NCBI RefSeq assembly: GCF_000350225.1
Contig: NW_005178528.1
Span: 332,688 to 396,687 of the forward strand
Length of the DNA: 64,000 nt
Origin: Chondrus crispus
Taxonomy: Eukaryota > Rhodophyta > Florideophyceae > Gigartinales > Gigartinaceae
Reading direction: 5' to 3'
The translations under genes were made by a program, and so were the position numbers. The notes beneath the pieces are model-generated. The model was not told where the DNA came from and searched no databases. It worked only from the letters and a program-made list of their open reading frames with translations. Shown here piece by piece: positions 35,224 through 44,863 of this stretch (position 1 is the first letter of the stretch; the number at the start of each line of letters is the position of its first letter).

Positions 35224-35568
35224 ATGAAAACACCAACCACGAAAATAAGTCGTTACATTTCGACAGCCGGAACGAAGGAACGGGAACTCTCGCGTGGAGA
35301 CATAGTGTCGTTGACGATGAAGGCGCGCAAGGACGCCGTTCTCCGCATACCCACAGACAACGATCGCGACGACGTCAAGATTTGCTGCAATCGCGTAGCG
35401 GGGAGCAACTTGCACGTGCCGTGGGGGAAGAAGATATTACTGTCTAAGTACCCGTCGATAGACGCGGGAGGCTTTCCGCCCGATGCTTGCGGGCGACGCG
35501 TTCGTGATTTGAACTTCTACGCGCAGGTGAGTGTGCTGGCTCCCCACACAGTGAGTTGCACGGGTTAA
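35224..35568 (+). CDS. Hypothetical 114-aa ORF in the 3' region of element 2
   Basis: An ATG-started frame beginning MKTPTTKISRYIS, with a mixed hydrophilic composition rich in Arg, Asp and Lys and no low complexity. It follows the 89-aa frame closely. No motif recognised; could be a relic of inserted DNA. Confidence 0.2.
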   Translation: MKTPTTKISRYISTAGTKERELSRGDIVSLTMKARKDAVLRIPTDNDRDDVKICCNRVAGSNLHVPWGKKILLSKYPSIDAGGFPPDACGRRVRDLNFYAQVSVLAPHTVSCTG

Positions 35569-35855
35569 GCGATACTCCAACCTCCTGATTTGTAGGGGAG
35601 CTGAAGCCGTCTGCGGGGGAGCTGGGTTCTTCAGGCATGCATTTTGACAATCCCGGAGTGTAAATGCTGCCGGACCGGAGGGTCCGATTAGAACGAACTT
35701 CGTTCTCCTTCAAGGAGAGGGCAGAATTGTAAGGGACTGTGCGGTAACCTGGGACGCATTAGGAGATGTCGAGGAATACCGGAGGTCACTGTGCACGGGA
35801 GTCTCTCTATGGGCAATCAGACAAAACAAGGAGAACTGCTCGCGAGGTCTATTTA

Positions 35856-35992
35856 AAACGAGCGTTAGGCGGCCTCCGTNNNNNNNNNNNNNNNNNNNNN
35901 NNNNNNNNNNNNNNNNNNNNNNNNNNNNNNNNNNNNNNNNNNNNNNNNNNNNNNNNNNNNNNNNNNNNNNNNNNNNNNNCTAACGCTCGTTT
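35856..35992. repeat. Inverted repeat flanking the 100-N assembly gap
   Basis: AAACGAGCGTTAG (35856-35868) and its exact reverse complement CTAACGCTCGTTT (35980-35992) lie on the two sides of the Ns (35880-35979). A hairpin or a longer inverted repeat inside the gap probably stopped the assembly. Confidence 0.8.
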
Positions 35993-37644
35993 GAGATTAA
36001 TCTCAAGGGACCGGAGCGGTTGAAGATGTACGTTGGATGATCTGAATCGGATGATTCAGAGCGTGTTGACAAGGCCAATTCGTATTAGCCGTTTGCCGGG
36101 TCTTCTACAGAGTAATATAGAACCTGTACGAGTCATGCCCTCCTGCCGGAGGCGCAGGAGGAGGTGATAACCGCGTGATCAACCAGATCCGGATCGCGGT
36201 TGACGAACTGGAGCGGAAAATGCTGGATTTGTCAGTGGAGCGACGACCATGCCGGACATTTTGGACTCTACACTCACGTGACCGGGGCCTCGAGAGCAAC
36301 TTTTGCACACGGCACCACCAGATAGGGAGTCACGCGCATCGATCTGGCTCTCAATTCGTGATATGGACTTGCACTGCTCTCGCTCTCCCTCAGACACGCC
36401 TCACGCCGCTCTTTATACCTTACGCCGCATCATCATTGAGCGTCGAGTGGTCGAGCCTGCAATGCGGCAAGAGAGCGTCTTATGTCAACGCCATTCGGTA
36501 ACTGACTCCCACGGGCTAAAATTCTAATTATCAACACGCGTAACATACGCATCCAATTCCCGCCTATATGGACGAGACGTCGGAGACCTAACGCCGATTT
36601 CTTCGCACGCATAGGAAATGGGTAGCACCATTGAACGATCTGACTCACCCCGGACTTTCGGGGGTGGCTGAGCGTGGTCCTGGTTCAGAGTTGTTACGGA
36701 CGGGGGATGGTTACGTGACCAGCAGAGCACCGCTCGCATTACAAGTTAGTGAAATAGCAATTCGAATGGGACAACAGACAGATCGGTCGTTCACATCCAC
36801 TTTAATGCCACCGTGGACAGGCTGTAGTGCACGTGTTGACCCTCATCATCGGAGGTATATTTCAGGGAACGGCAGTGTCGAGCACTCGGGAAGCCCCACA
36901 CGAGGTATAAGCGCAAGAAGGCAGCAGCATGCGCGAAACTGTGTCTGAGAGTTTTCACATTGGGTGCATCACCACTGCCAAGTTTTGGAGGGCCTCTTGG
37001 GGCGCTGCAGTACGGCATGGCATTCGTACTGTGCGCCGAGGAGCGTGCCACCGCAGGGGCTACGCCCGACGCCGTCGTATTTTAATTTCCGGAAATTTTT
37101 GGCATGCGCACGAGAGCGCACCAATCACCGATCATGCCGGATTTTTGGCCAAAGAATTGCCTCCGGAGTTTTTTCGGAAAATTTTAGGTGATTTGATCAA
37201 GAGCATCAGGCTGTCCTATGCGTACGAGCGCATGTCGCGCCGCGCAGGCACGCCCCCCATGCTTGACATGGCCCTTGCCCGCGCCGACCGCTGCTTTCTG
37301 GCACTCGTCGTCGCCCGTCGAGCACAGCGAGACAGGGGAGGGGCTGTGCCAAAAGGAGACCGGAGGAGGTCGCGTGAGGAGCGATAAGCGCAGATGGAGC
37401 TGTAGAAAGGTCCCCGGTCAGCTGAGACGGGAGGTACGACGTGCTATCGGACGATTCGCCAACTCGCCTCTGTGGTGTGTGAAACGGTCGGCACTGCCAC
37501 AAGATAACTTGCTGCGTTGCAAAATTTGGACGCGTCGCAAAAGAATGGTGAAAAGAAGACGGCCGTTGAGCAGCCCCTTTTTTTACGGTAACCATCTACA
37601 CGAACGACTACTTACCGACGGGCAACTATGAACAAGTCTCGAAA

Positions 37645-38913
37645 TCACGGGTTAGTCCTACCCGGGGCTCCCTCCGGACCCGCACCGTAGGGGTCCGGGG
37701 GACAATAGCTGGGATGACGAGGGACCTCGTGCACGTCGGCGTAGGTTGGAATGTGCGCGTACGGATCGCGGACAGGCTCCCGCCACACAGGAGTAGGGTT
37801 CAGGGGCGGTAGGCCACCCCCGCGGGAAGACATCGCTCTGCTGTTGCGGAGTGCGTCACGCTCCCTGCGGTACCGGTCCCGGTCAGCGCACGCGCGCTCA
37901 TACGCGTCCATATGCTGGAGCTTATCCTCCCAAGACCGTCGTAACTCCTCCGTGGCGAGCTGTAACTCCGATGACAGCCGCTCGCATTCACTGGCTCGGC
38001 GGTGCGCGTCATCCGTCCGCTCTAAGAACCAGGTGGACAACGTTACCAATAATTCCCCGGCCGACCAGGCGCGGTCCCGTAAATTACCCAGAGCTCGAGA
38101 GAGCTTGGGTATGTCTGCCACTTCGCGCCGGGCAACGGGGAGGTCGCGCACCTCGGACCCGCGAATAGGCCCACACCCCAGCGGCGCCAGGGGCGGAACT
38201 GGGGGCACGACAGGAGCCGGCTTCGCCGCAGGGCCAGCCACCGACGACCTGGGAACTCGGGAAGGCGTACCACCTATGACGTCGAGGGTCGGACTAACCG
38301 CGTCCAAATCGCGGTACCTTTGGCGCCGCGCCTCACGCGCCTCGGAGCCTACACCCCCGAACGCGCCCGTACGAGGGAGAGTTGTCGGACCCGATTCGGA
38401 GGAGGACGCGAACGTATCGTTCCGAATATCGTATTGCAGGAACGTCGCCCGCTCGCCTAACGTGAAGTCAGTCCACAGGCGCCGGGCCTCCTCGTCGACG
38501 CGAAGCGCGCGTTGCAGAAGCTCAATGGCAGAGCCGAAGGTCCAGAGAAAGTGCGTAGAATGCCACTCCAGAGGATGGAGTGCCACATTTGGAAGTCCCA
38601 TAGCGACCCTCCCCAAATATGCAAGCGTGGCGGGGGGCTGGATAAACAACCGCCGGTTGACGCAGACCTCGCTCATTATGGCGCTGGTCATAGACCAAGC
38701 CCATTCGAGTTCGCAGTTATACGTGAGGAGGCCCCAAGCGGGATGGCGGCGGTCGAGACATGCGTATCCAAAATGCTTCAGGATTAACGGTAGCAGCGGA
38801 TGGATGCCCAAAGATGGGAAGGAAGTACGGACCGCGTCAGGTAAGGCCGGGAAGTCAGCGGGGGTGAGTCCCCGTTCGAACGAGGCAGAACGGAGAACGA
38901 CCGTCGACTTCAT
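37645..38913 (-). CDS. Antisense ORF B of element 2 (422 aa, coiled coil)
   Basis: Read from the ATG at 38913 (MKSTVVLRSASFERG), opposite to gag-pol. Residues 1-170 are globular-looking, with hydrophobic and Trp-rich stretches (LLTYNCELEWAWSMTSAIM, HSTHFLWTFGSAIELL). Residues about 175-270 are Pro/Arg-rich and probably flexible. Residues about 285-375 form a heptad-like coiled coil (ERLSSELQLATEELRRSWEDKL...RDRYRRERDAL). The tail is Pro-rich. The frame stays open upstream to 39165 but without a better start. No membrane span, protease, nuclease or zinc motif is seen. Antisense accessory ORFs are known from some plant Ty3/gypsy lineages; homology to them is not shown. Composition makes chance unlikely, but no second copy in this window allows a test. 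Confidence 0.5.
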   Translation of the reverse strand: MKSTVVLRSASFERGLTPADFPALPDAVRTSFPSLGIHPLLPLILKHFGYACLDRRHPAWGLLTYNCELEWAWSMTSAIMSEVCVNRRLFIQPPATLAYLGRVAMGLPNVALHPLEWHSTHFLWTFGSAIELLQRALRVDEEARRLWTDFTLGERATFLQYDIRNDTFASSSESGPTTLPRTGAFGGVGSEAREARRQRYRDLDAVSPTLDVIGGTPSRVPRSSVAGPAAKPAPVVPPVPPLAPLGCGPIRGSEVRDLPVARREVADIPKLSRALGNLRDRAWSAGELLVTLSTWFLERTDDAHRRASECERLSSELQLATEELRRSWEDKLQHMDAYERACADRDRYRRERDALRNSRAMSSRGGGLPPLNPTPVWREPVRDPYAHIPTYADVHEVPRHPSYCPPDPYGAGPEGAPGRTNP

Positions 38914-39032
38914 CGATCCTCCTGTATGCCGACCAGTCGTTGATGCGCCACCGCAATGCCGTGGCGGCGCATCAACGCACTCGCGGACTTTTGCAGAGAC
39001 ACGCGTGGTTTGGAATACGCGTACGGACGAGG

Positions 39033-39821
39033 TCACACGTAAAGCGACGAGATTCCAGACAACACAAACTGGTGCGGACCACCGCGGGGGCCAGAGAACA
39101 TGGCGGAGGCCATGCGATCGATGTACTCCGCCTCCGCCGGGCTGTACGCGAAGGTGCGATCGCAAGGAATCTCGTCCGGCACCTGGTACGCCGTGCCCCC
39201 ACCCTCGGCCATAAGGCGGCCGAGAGCCGCTGACGACTCCGCCGCGAAGCCCGCCTCATGGATCTTACGAATGCGCACGAGATCTGGGCGGAGGCAAGAA
39301 CGTGCTAGCAACTCCGCCACTGTGACTCGAATCCGCGCATGACGACGGCACGGGTAGAGCAGTCGGCTGAGGGGGAGCGGCACGGAACCTTCCCAAGGCA
39401 TCCCCAACCACTGGGTGGTGGACGGCGCGGCGGTGGTGTCCTCCGCCCCAGCGCGTACGCGCTCACTGACTGGCGCTCCGGGACAGCGGCAACTCTCACA
39501 AGCTCCGTATGAACCCTCTTCGGGTTGGTAAAGCATCCCCGTGGGGGCGGGAGCCAACGGAAAACCGCCTACGCGCGGCGTGGACGCGCTCTCCCCCTGC
39601 GAAACAGGTATTGCACAGACATCTAGAACGACCGAAAACGTGGAATCGCGTGAGCGGGCCCTCTGGAACGGGGAACGGTGCTCCCCTAAAGGGTTCCCCG
39701 AGGCAGTTGGTGACACTGTGGTACCCCGACCGGCGTCGCTGGCCGACAGGGTCGATAGCGGGTCAGGAGATGAGCCCGAAGGCCGCAGGCCCGAGCCCCT
39801 GTCTTTGACGTGGTTGGGCAT
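39033..39821 (-). CDS. Antisense ORF A of element 2 (262 aa)
   Basis: ATG at 39821 (MPNHVKDRGSG), ending 120 bp before ORF B on the same strand, so the two could share a transcript. The first 110 residues are Ser/Pro/Gly-rich and low in hydrophobics. Residues about 155-250 look folded (RIRVTVAELLARSCLRPDLV, AALGRLMAEGG, AEAEYIDRMASAMF). No catalytic or binding motif recognised. Its product, if made, is an uncharacterised accessory protein of this retroelement or of a gene captured by it. Confidence 0.4.
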   Translation of the reverse strand: MPNHVKDRGSGLRPSGSSPDPLSTLSASDAGRGTTVSPTASGNPLGEHRSPFQRARSRDSTFSVVLDVCAIPVSQGESASTPRVGGFPLAPAPTGMLYQPEEGSYGACESCRCPGAPVSERVRAGAEDTTAAPSTTQWLGMPWEGSVPLPLSRLLYPCRRHARIRVTVAELLARSCLRPDLVRIRKIHEAGFAAESSAALGRLMAEGGGTAYQVPDEIPCDRTFAYSPAEAEYIDRMASAMFSGPRGGPHQFVLSGISSLYV

Positions 39822-41284
39822 CTGAGAGGAGGACCGAGCGCGGTGAGACGGGAAGAGAGCGCGTCAAGAGCAAAAACCTCCAGCGGCACGACAGGACAGC
39901 CCGCGACTAGCGGAGAGCGGGGCAGAGCTTTTGGCGCTCGATCAGTTGAGTCGCCCGCCGCCGTCGTGGCTGCGGAAGAAAAAAATGGAAAAAAATGGAG
40001 GGCAAATTTTCACCTCGTCAGCACATTTTCAGCATATGGCGTGGCGTGCAAGCTGCCAGATCCCAGGTCACGCGAGAGAGGACGGCCGCAGACACGCCGG
40101 ACGGGGCCCATCTCAGCACGTGTTACGGACAACGAGAACGCCGGTAAAGACAAGAAGGAGGGCCGTTCTAGTCGGAGACCAAAAGCCTAGTCCAGGCGGG
40201 TATTCAGAGCGACTCGAAACCGCGAGTCTGCGTGTGAGACGTGGAAAGCTGGATCGACGGAGTAATGCCGGGGCTAATGCTTGGCCAAAGGCTTCTGCAG
40301 AGCCTATAATGCTTGCTGGAAAACGAAAGCAAGAACCGGATGTGCTCCCGTCGATGCCCCATGAGCCTCTCATGTCGACTGCGTCACCTATGCAGCATAG
40401 CCAAAGCCACGGCCTCAGCCACAGACATTCAATATGACGGAATCTAAGTTCTCGTGAACTGTAATGGCAATACAAAGGGGGTTCGCACCGCTGTGCGGAA
40501 CGACCTCCGGCCAGCAGTTTCCAGCTACCCTCCTCGAGGCGGCTCTCCCGACTGCTTCTCCCTTTTTCGCGTCGGCTGCGCACGCATCTGCATCCCACAC
40601 CCCGATTTCGTCTCTCACGAAGGACGCACGGCGCACCGCCGAGCCAACGCGCAAAGCGTATGCACTCCGCTTGCCCCTGCTCCGTATCATACTGAATGCG
40701 TCCTAATGAATGCGCCCTCAGACCGGCTCGCACGAATGACACACGGGGTCGCCGCACACGCACGGATGGATAGGTCACCGCTGACCCCCACGAACGCGTT
40801 AGGCCGTAACCCAGGAGGGGAGGTACGAGACGGAACAACAATTGCTGCTCACTCGCGGATGGGCAATGCGAGGGTATCAGAAAGAGTTCGAGGAGAAGCG
40901 GAAGGGGGATGAGGGGATCCACGCTTGATGACGGGTCGAACCCCGGAATGCGCAAGGACACGCTCAGAGCCTCACGAAGGACCGGACGGCGACGCAGAAG
41001 GAAAATTTGGATCCACTCGCCCATTAGAGTGGACCGCGGCAACGCAAATCGCATATTGCTGGTCGTACGGGGCCCAGCACGCCTTGACGGGCGATGGAAG
41101 AGGCCATGTCGATGGACCGCGACGGTGAATGAGGGATCAGAAGCGCGCACCGGATAGACACAGGCAGTGCTAGACGCGGCGCATACACCCCGGGCCGAGG
41201 GTTGAAGTGGACGTGTGGATACCGAAGCATGGGTACTCGACCGTCGTCCTCGACTAGAACCCCCCTCGCTCCCTACCAAAAGAG
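39822..41284 (+). other. 3' region of element 2, right end
   Basis: GC-rich sequence between antisense ORF A and the terminal polypurine tract. Long frames are open on both strands (minus 40113-41279 without an ATG start), but none has a motif, so I do not call a gene. Sequence upstream of 39821 would contain any promoter of the antisense pair; none was recognised. Confidence 0.45.
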
Positions 41285-41316
41285 TGAACGCGGACGTTCA
41301 CGCCTAAGGGGGGGGC
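41285..41316 (+). promoter_or_regulatory. Terminal pol-end repeat and polypurine tract of element 2
   Basis: TGAACGCGGACGTTCA, then CGCCTAAGGGGGGGGC, lies two bases before the 3' LTR start. The A/G run is the expected plus-strand primer. It repeats the sequence at the end of pol (32621-32654). Confidence 0.8.
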
Positions 41317-41318
41317 TG

Positions 41319-41628
41319 TGTAGCATAATCGCGAAGGTGATTATTTACTGCTGGGGGCGGCTACTGTACACCCATGACACGTTTTACAGCGCGTTCGCGC
41401 GCGGCTGTAAGTACGCGCTTGATGCTCGTTGTGCACGTGTACAGCGGGGCAATCCGGAGTAAGGAACGCGAGCTTACCGTGTAAGCCACTAGATAGATAT
41501 TGTAGTATGTATGGTAGATTATTTACTTGTATATTACACGACAGGGCGACCGGCGGCGGTGGGAGAAAAAGGACAAGCACGGGCTTGGTACCAGATCCTC
41601 TACCGCAGATCTAACTCGGTCCGCTTAT
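41319..41628 (+). repeat. 3' LTR of element 2, truncated
   Basis: Matches the first 310 bp of the 5' LTR, then changes abruptly into copia coding sequence (RNase H). A deletion or recombination removed the rest of the LTR and any target duplication. Confidence 0.9.
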
Positions 41629-41888
41629 CCACGATTATGATGGGGTGTGACAATGCAGGGACGATTTCCTTTGCCCAGAATGAATCGGTCAACCGTCGTA
41701 ACAAACATGTTGATGTGAAATACCACTATGTACGAGATGCAATTAAGAGAAACGTCATATCTTTGTCGCATTGCCCGACCACTTCCATGCCTGCAGATAT
41801 CCTGACGAAAGCACTTGGGCGAGTTCTGTTCCAGAAGTTTGAAGAACTTCTAGAGCTTGCAGTAGCTACTTCTAGTAAAAGCATGTGA
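41629..41888 (+). pseudogene. Copia B: RNase H C-terminal fragment
   Basis: The frame reads GCDNAGTISFAQNESVNRRN, then HVDVKYHYVRDAI and PTTSMPADILTKALG, and ends in a TGA at 41886. These are the last RNase H motifs of a Ty1/copia polyprotein. Everything upstream was lost at the junction with the element 2 LTR. A G-rich polypurine tract (GAGGGGGAG, 41891-41899) follows, then the LTR. Confidence 0.85.
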
Positions 41889-41899
41889 TCGAGGGGGAG

Positions 41900-42243
41900 T
41901 GTTGTAATTCTACAACCACATGCAGACACGCATGACACACAACGACAGGTTTGACACGTGTAAAATCGAAAACACTCCGGGTGACGAGCTGAGCAAGTTT
42001 GATTTCAACGTGTACACGTGTGACTTCTGTACACGGTTGCACTCTACAGTACTTCAGGAGCAAGTTTGATTTTCAACGTGTACACGTGTGAAATATGTAC
42101 ACGGTTGCGGTGTACAGTACAATCTGAGCATGTTTCATTTTCTCCGCTCGACACGTGTATGACCTGGACACATGTCCTCATTACACTGACAGACGCGTAC
42201 AGTACGCCTGCAGTCTTACAGACAAAGTGTAGAACCTTGGTGG
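41900..42243 (+). repeat. Copia LTR type B, 3' copy, truncated
   Basis: Starts TGTTGTAATTCTACAACC directly after the polypurine tract. It matches, in inverted orientation, the LTR at 51575-52395 for 340 bp up to ACCTTGGTGG and then meets the end of a type A LTR. Contains several CGTGTACACGTGTG words. Confidence 0.85.
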
Positions 42244-42246
42244 TAA

Positions 42247-43490
42247 TGGTAGGTTCGGACGGGTAAGGGAAAGAAGGAGGGCAGGTTCATGTGTGTGATT
42301 GAAGGAGTTGGTGCCGAGGTTTACTTGAAGCCGTCTTTCGGCGATACTTATACACTTTGAGTGTTACACTATCGCATTACTTTGGCACCTGGTAAACCGT
42401 ACTCACCATATGCGCGACCAAGCGCGGTCCTCTTCTGGCCCGTCCACACTGTTCTATTTCCACCTTATGAATTGACTATTGACTATCAGTGCACAACAGT
42501 TTCTACACATTTCGAGTAACTGTAAACCATGGCCCTATGCATGCAATCGTTTCACACCTTACTAATTTGCATCCAGACATGACAGAATATATTCTTGCAC
42601 AATGAACAACTTGGCGTCTCTCTATTTCCAACAACGCAAAGTCCTGTCATATCTCAGTCCCTATACATGCCCTTGTTTCGTACCTTACTAATTTCGGTAC
42701 ACACTGCCAGAAAACTATGACGGGTAGCAACAATGTGCATCCAGACTTTCTACACATCTCACGTGATATCCGATGTGAATCACACGAGTACTGTCATCAA
42801 CTTGCATCCAACGGCGCACCATAACGAGAGCACAGTACAACGTCGCATGCTGACGAGAGTGTAGTACAACGGCGCATGCTGATGCAAGGGTCGCATACAG
42901 CGTGACGCGTACACTGAATACTCACATAAGTACATGTCTCTTGCGAGAAATACTTTTTGTACTTTTAATTCACATGTACTGTGCTCGGACACGCGCCGGA
43001 CCGTATGTAGGCGACGTGTACAAGTGTACGTACACGCAGCAACCTGGCGATGTGTACATGTGTACACCGCACACAAGTGTCCAGCGCCAAGGCCACACGT
43101 AATTACCCATTACAACCATGGTGAACAACTTGAAACCCCCGAAATGATGTAATTAAAACGTATACCGATCATTCAAGATATATCACCAGCATGACTGCAT
43201 ATAAGTGGACAATAACAGACCAATAGAATTGCAGCATTCGAACCGACACCCAATAGATTTGCAGTATTGCTTGTGTAGCCCTATAACGGTTCGGGCAAAA
43301 TGCAAATTTTCGGCATTTACGCAAATTTGCATAACCCTCCAAAAGTCCACTTTCGTCCTCAGAACCCCAAATCTGAGACTTTACACGTGTCATGTGGTGA
43401 TATGGGGTGAGGGTCCGGACCGTCGAGTCATGTACACGTGTGGCTCGATTTTGCACTTTCCAGATAACAGCATGTGGTCGCACATTTTCA
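42247..43490 (-). repeat. Copia LTR type A, minus strand (~1.24 kb)
   Basis: Read on the minus strand it starts TGAAAATGTGCGACCAC and ends CCGAACCTACCA. It is homologous along its length to the LTR at 58999-60255. A TATAAGTA box lies at 42345-42352 (minus), about 100 bp from the end, as in the other copia LTRs. It serves as 3' LTR of the minus-strand copia remnant next to it. Confidence 0.85.
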
Positions 43491-43495
43491 ATACC

Positions 43496-44069
43496 TCACA
43501 TGCTTTGGGCAGCTTTGCACTCGGAAAGCCCAACCATGCCCACGAATTTTTCAAACAGCACGCGACCAAGTGGTTTGGTCAGCATATCGGCTGGCATTTC
43601 TGTTGTCGGACAATGGTACAATGTGACCTGTTTTCGCTGCACCGCATCTCGAACAAAATGATACGTAATATCAATGTGCTTGTTGCGACGATTTGTAGAT
43701 TCGTTCTGAGCAAACGCAATTGTACCAGCGTTGTCACATCCAATGCGAATTGTTGGATCGGAATTCGCACCAAGTACATCGGCATGGAAGCGTCGAAGCC
43801 ACGCGGCCTCTTTGCACGCTTCACTGAGTGCGATGTATTCTGCCTCACAAGTAGACTTTGCAACTACTGTTTGTTTCCGGGAAGCCCAACTGATAGGCCC
43901 ATCACAAAGCTTGAACACGTACCCACTCGTTGATTTTCGTGATTCAAGGCATCCACCCCAATCTGCGTCGCTATACCCATGAAGTTGCGTACCAAGATCA
44001 TCTTTACCAAACACTATTCCAAGATGCTGGGACCCACGCAAATATCTCAAAACACGTTTCACACCTGTC
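43496..44069 (-). pseudogene. Copia A: RNase H part, split by element 3
   Basis: On the minus strand the frame reads VLRYLRGSQHLGIV, then YSDADWGGC, STCEAEYIALSEACKEAAW, GCDNAGTIAFAQ and ADMLTKPLG, ending KAAQSM and stop. These are the canonical copia RNase H motifs with the Asp, Glu and Asp residues in place. The frame is interrupted at 44069 by element 3, and its upstream codons continue at 51488-51574. The 5-bp duplication CTGTC marks the break. RT and everything before it are deleted except for about 30 codons. Confidence 0.9.
44065..44069. repeat. Target-site duplication CTGTC, left copy
   Basis: CTGTC precedes the 5' LTR of element 3 and recurs at 51483-51487 directly after its 3' LTR. 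Removing the element restores the copia reading frame across the site. Confidence 0.95.
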
Positions 44070-44735
44070 TGTAGTATAACGACGGATGCGCGCGCGGGGA
44101 GATTATTAACAGTGCGGCCGTGCACGGTGGACACGTGGGCGGGTGTGCCCACGTGTAGGGAGCGCGCGCGTGCCGAGCGGTCGTAATCTGGCGTACGTGT
44201 ACAGTAGTGCACGTGTCGGCCAAGCGGTAGTCTACCAGTATGACGCGTGTACGCTAGCACACGTGGCATCCGTGCGGTAGTCTGTAAGCAGCGCGTGTGT
44301 ACAGTAGTACACACGTGTAGCCGCAGCGTCCGCGCGGTAATTAGGAATTGAGGCGCTAGTTTTTTAATGGCGTACAGTATCTGGTACGCACTAGGCGGCA
44401 GGTACTGTATACTGGGACAGGTGTCCGAGGCGTCCCTCTGAGGGGTTAAGACCTGACACCCGTCCCCACCAGTAAACTGGGGAAGCTCGCCCCCGTCCCT
44501 TTCGCGCCTATATACGTCCGTTTCGGTTGTCTATCGCGCGCGATGGCTTCTAACCCGTTACCGGTCGCTCCCGTTAACGCACCACGGGGCGACTGCGCGT
44601 AACCGGCCAGTGAGCCACTCCCTTTTCGCGAGCTCGTCCGATCGGTTCAATTAGCGCGTCGCGTCCACGCCGCGTGCTCCCTCGCTAAAGCCTCCGCCTC
44701 TCACCCAACCCAGGGCGGAGAGGAGTTATACCACA
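44070..44735 (+). repeat. 5' LTR of element 3 (666 bp)
   Basis: Same termini as element 1 (TGTAGTATAACGACGG...TTATACCACA) and the same palindrome cluster. The primer site TGGTACTCTTGTGG follows after 2 nt at 44738. Confidence 0.95.
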
Positions 44736-44863
44736 TTTGGTACTCTTGTGGAGGGGATAACTCTCGAGGTTGAGCCGCACGCGTGGTCGCTCGATCGCGC
44801 GCAGAACCGTACGGACGGAAAAGGTTGAGAAATCACCGCGTCGATCGCGAAGCGTATTCGACG

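Larger units (their letters stand above)
32655..37644 (+). other. 3' region of element 2, left half, with N gap
   Basis: About 5 kb after the internal polypurine tract. No env-like gene or transmembrane protein was found. Several short plus-strand ATG frames (34280-34450, 34944-35213, 35224-35568) have protein-like composition but no recognised motif. Base composition changes near 34.6 kb, so other inserted sequence may be present. A run of N lies at 35880-35979. Confidence 0.45.
24636..41628 (+). mobile_element. Chromovirus element 2 (gypsy family II, ~17 kb, degraded)
   Basis: The 310 bp starting TGTAGCATAATCGCG at 24636 recur at 41319, defining LTR copies around gag, pol with a chromodomain, and an 8.6-kb 3' region. 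The 3' LTR is truncated at 41628 by fusion to a copia fragment, so no target duplication can be tested (the left flank is GGCCG). Gag and pol carry multiple stops and frameshifts. Family II shares the -1 gag/pol arrangement with element 1 but differs in LTR, gag and codon-level sequence. The unusual part is the 3' region with antisense ORFs, flanked by repeated pol-end/polypurine sequence. Confidence 0.85.

Noticed and set aside
40113-41279. 388-codon minus-strand frame at the end of element 2
   Set aside because: It opens without an ATG, has an uneven Arg/Ser/Leu-rich composition and no domain; likely chance in GC-rich DNA.
32655-41284. Possible env gene between pol and the 3' LTR of element 2
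   Set aside because: No signal peptide plus transmembrane protein on the plus strand; the long frames are antisense.
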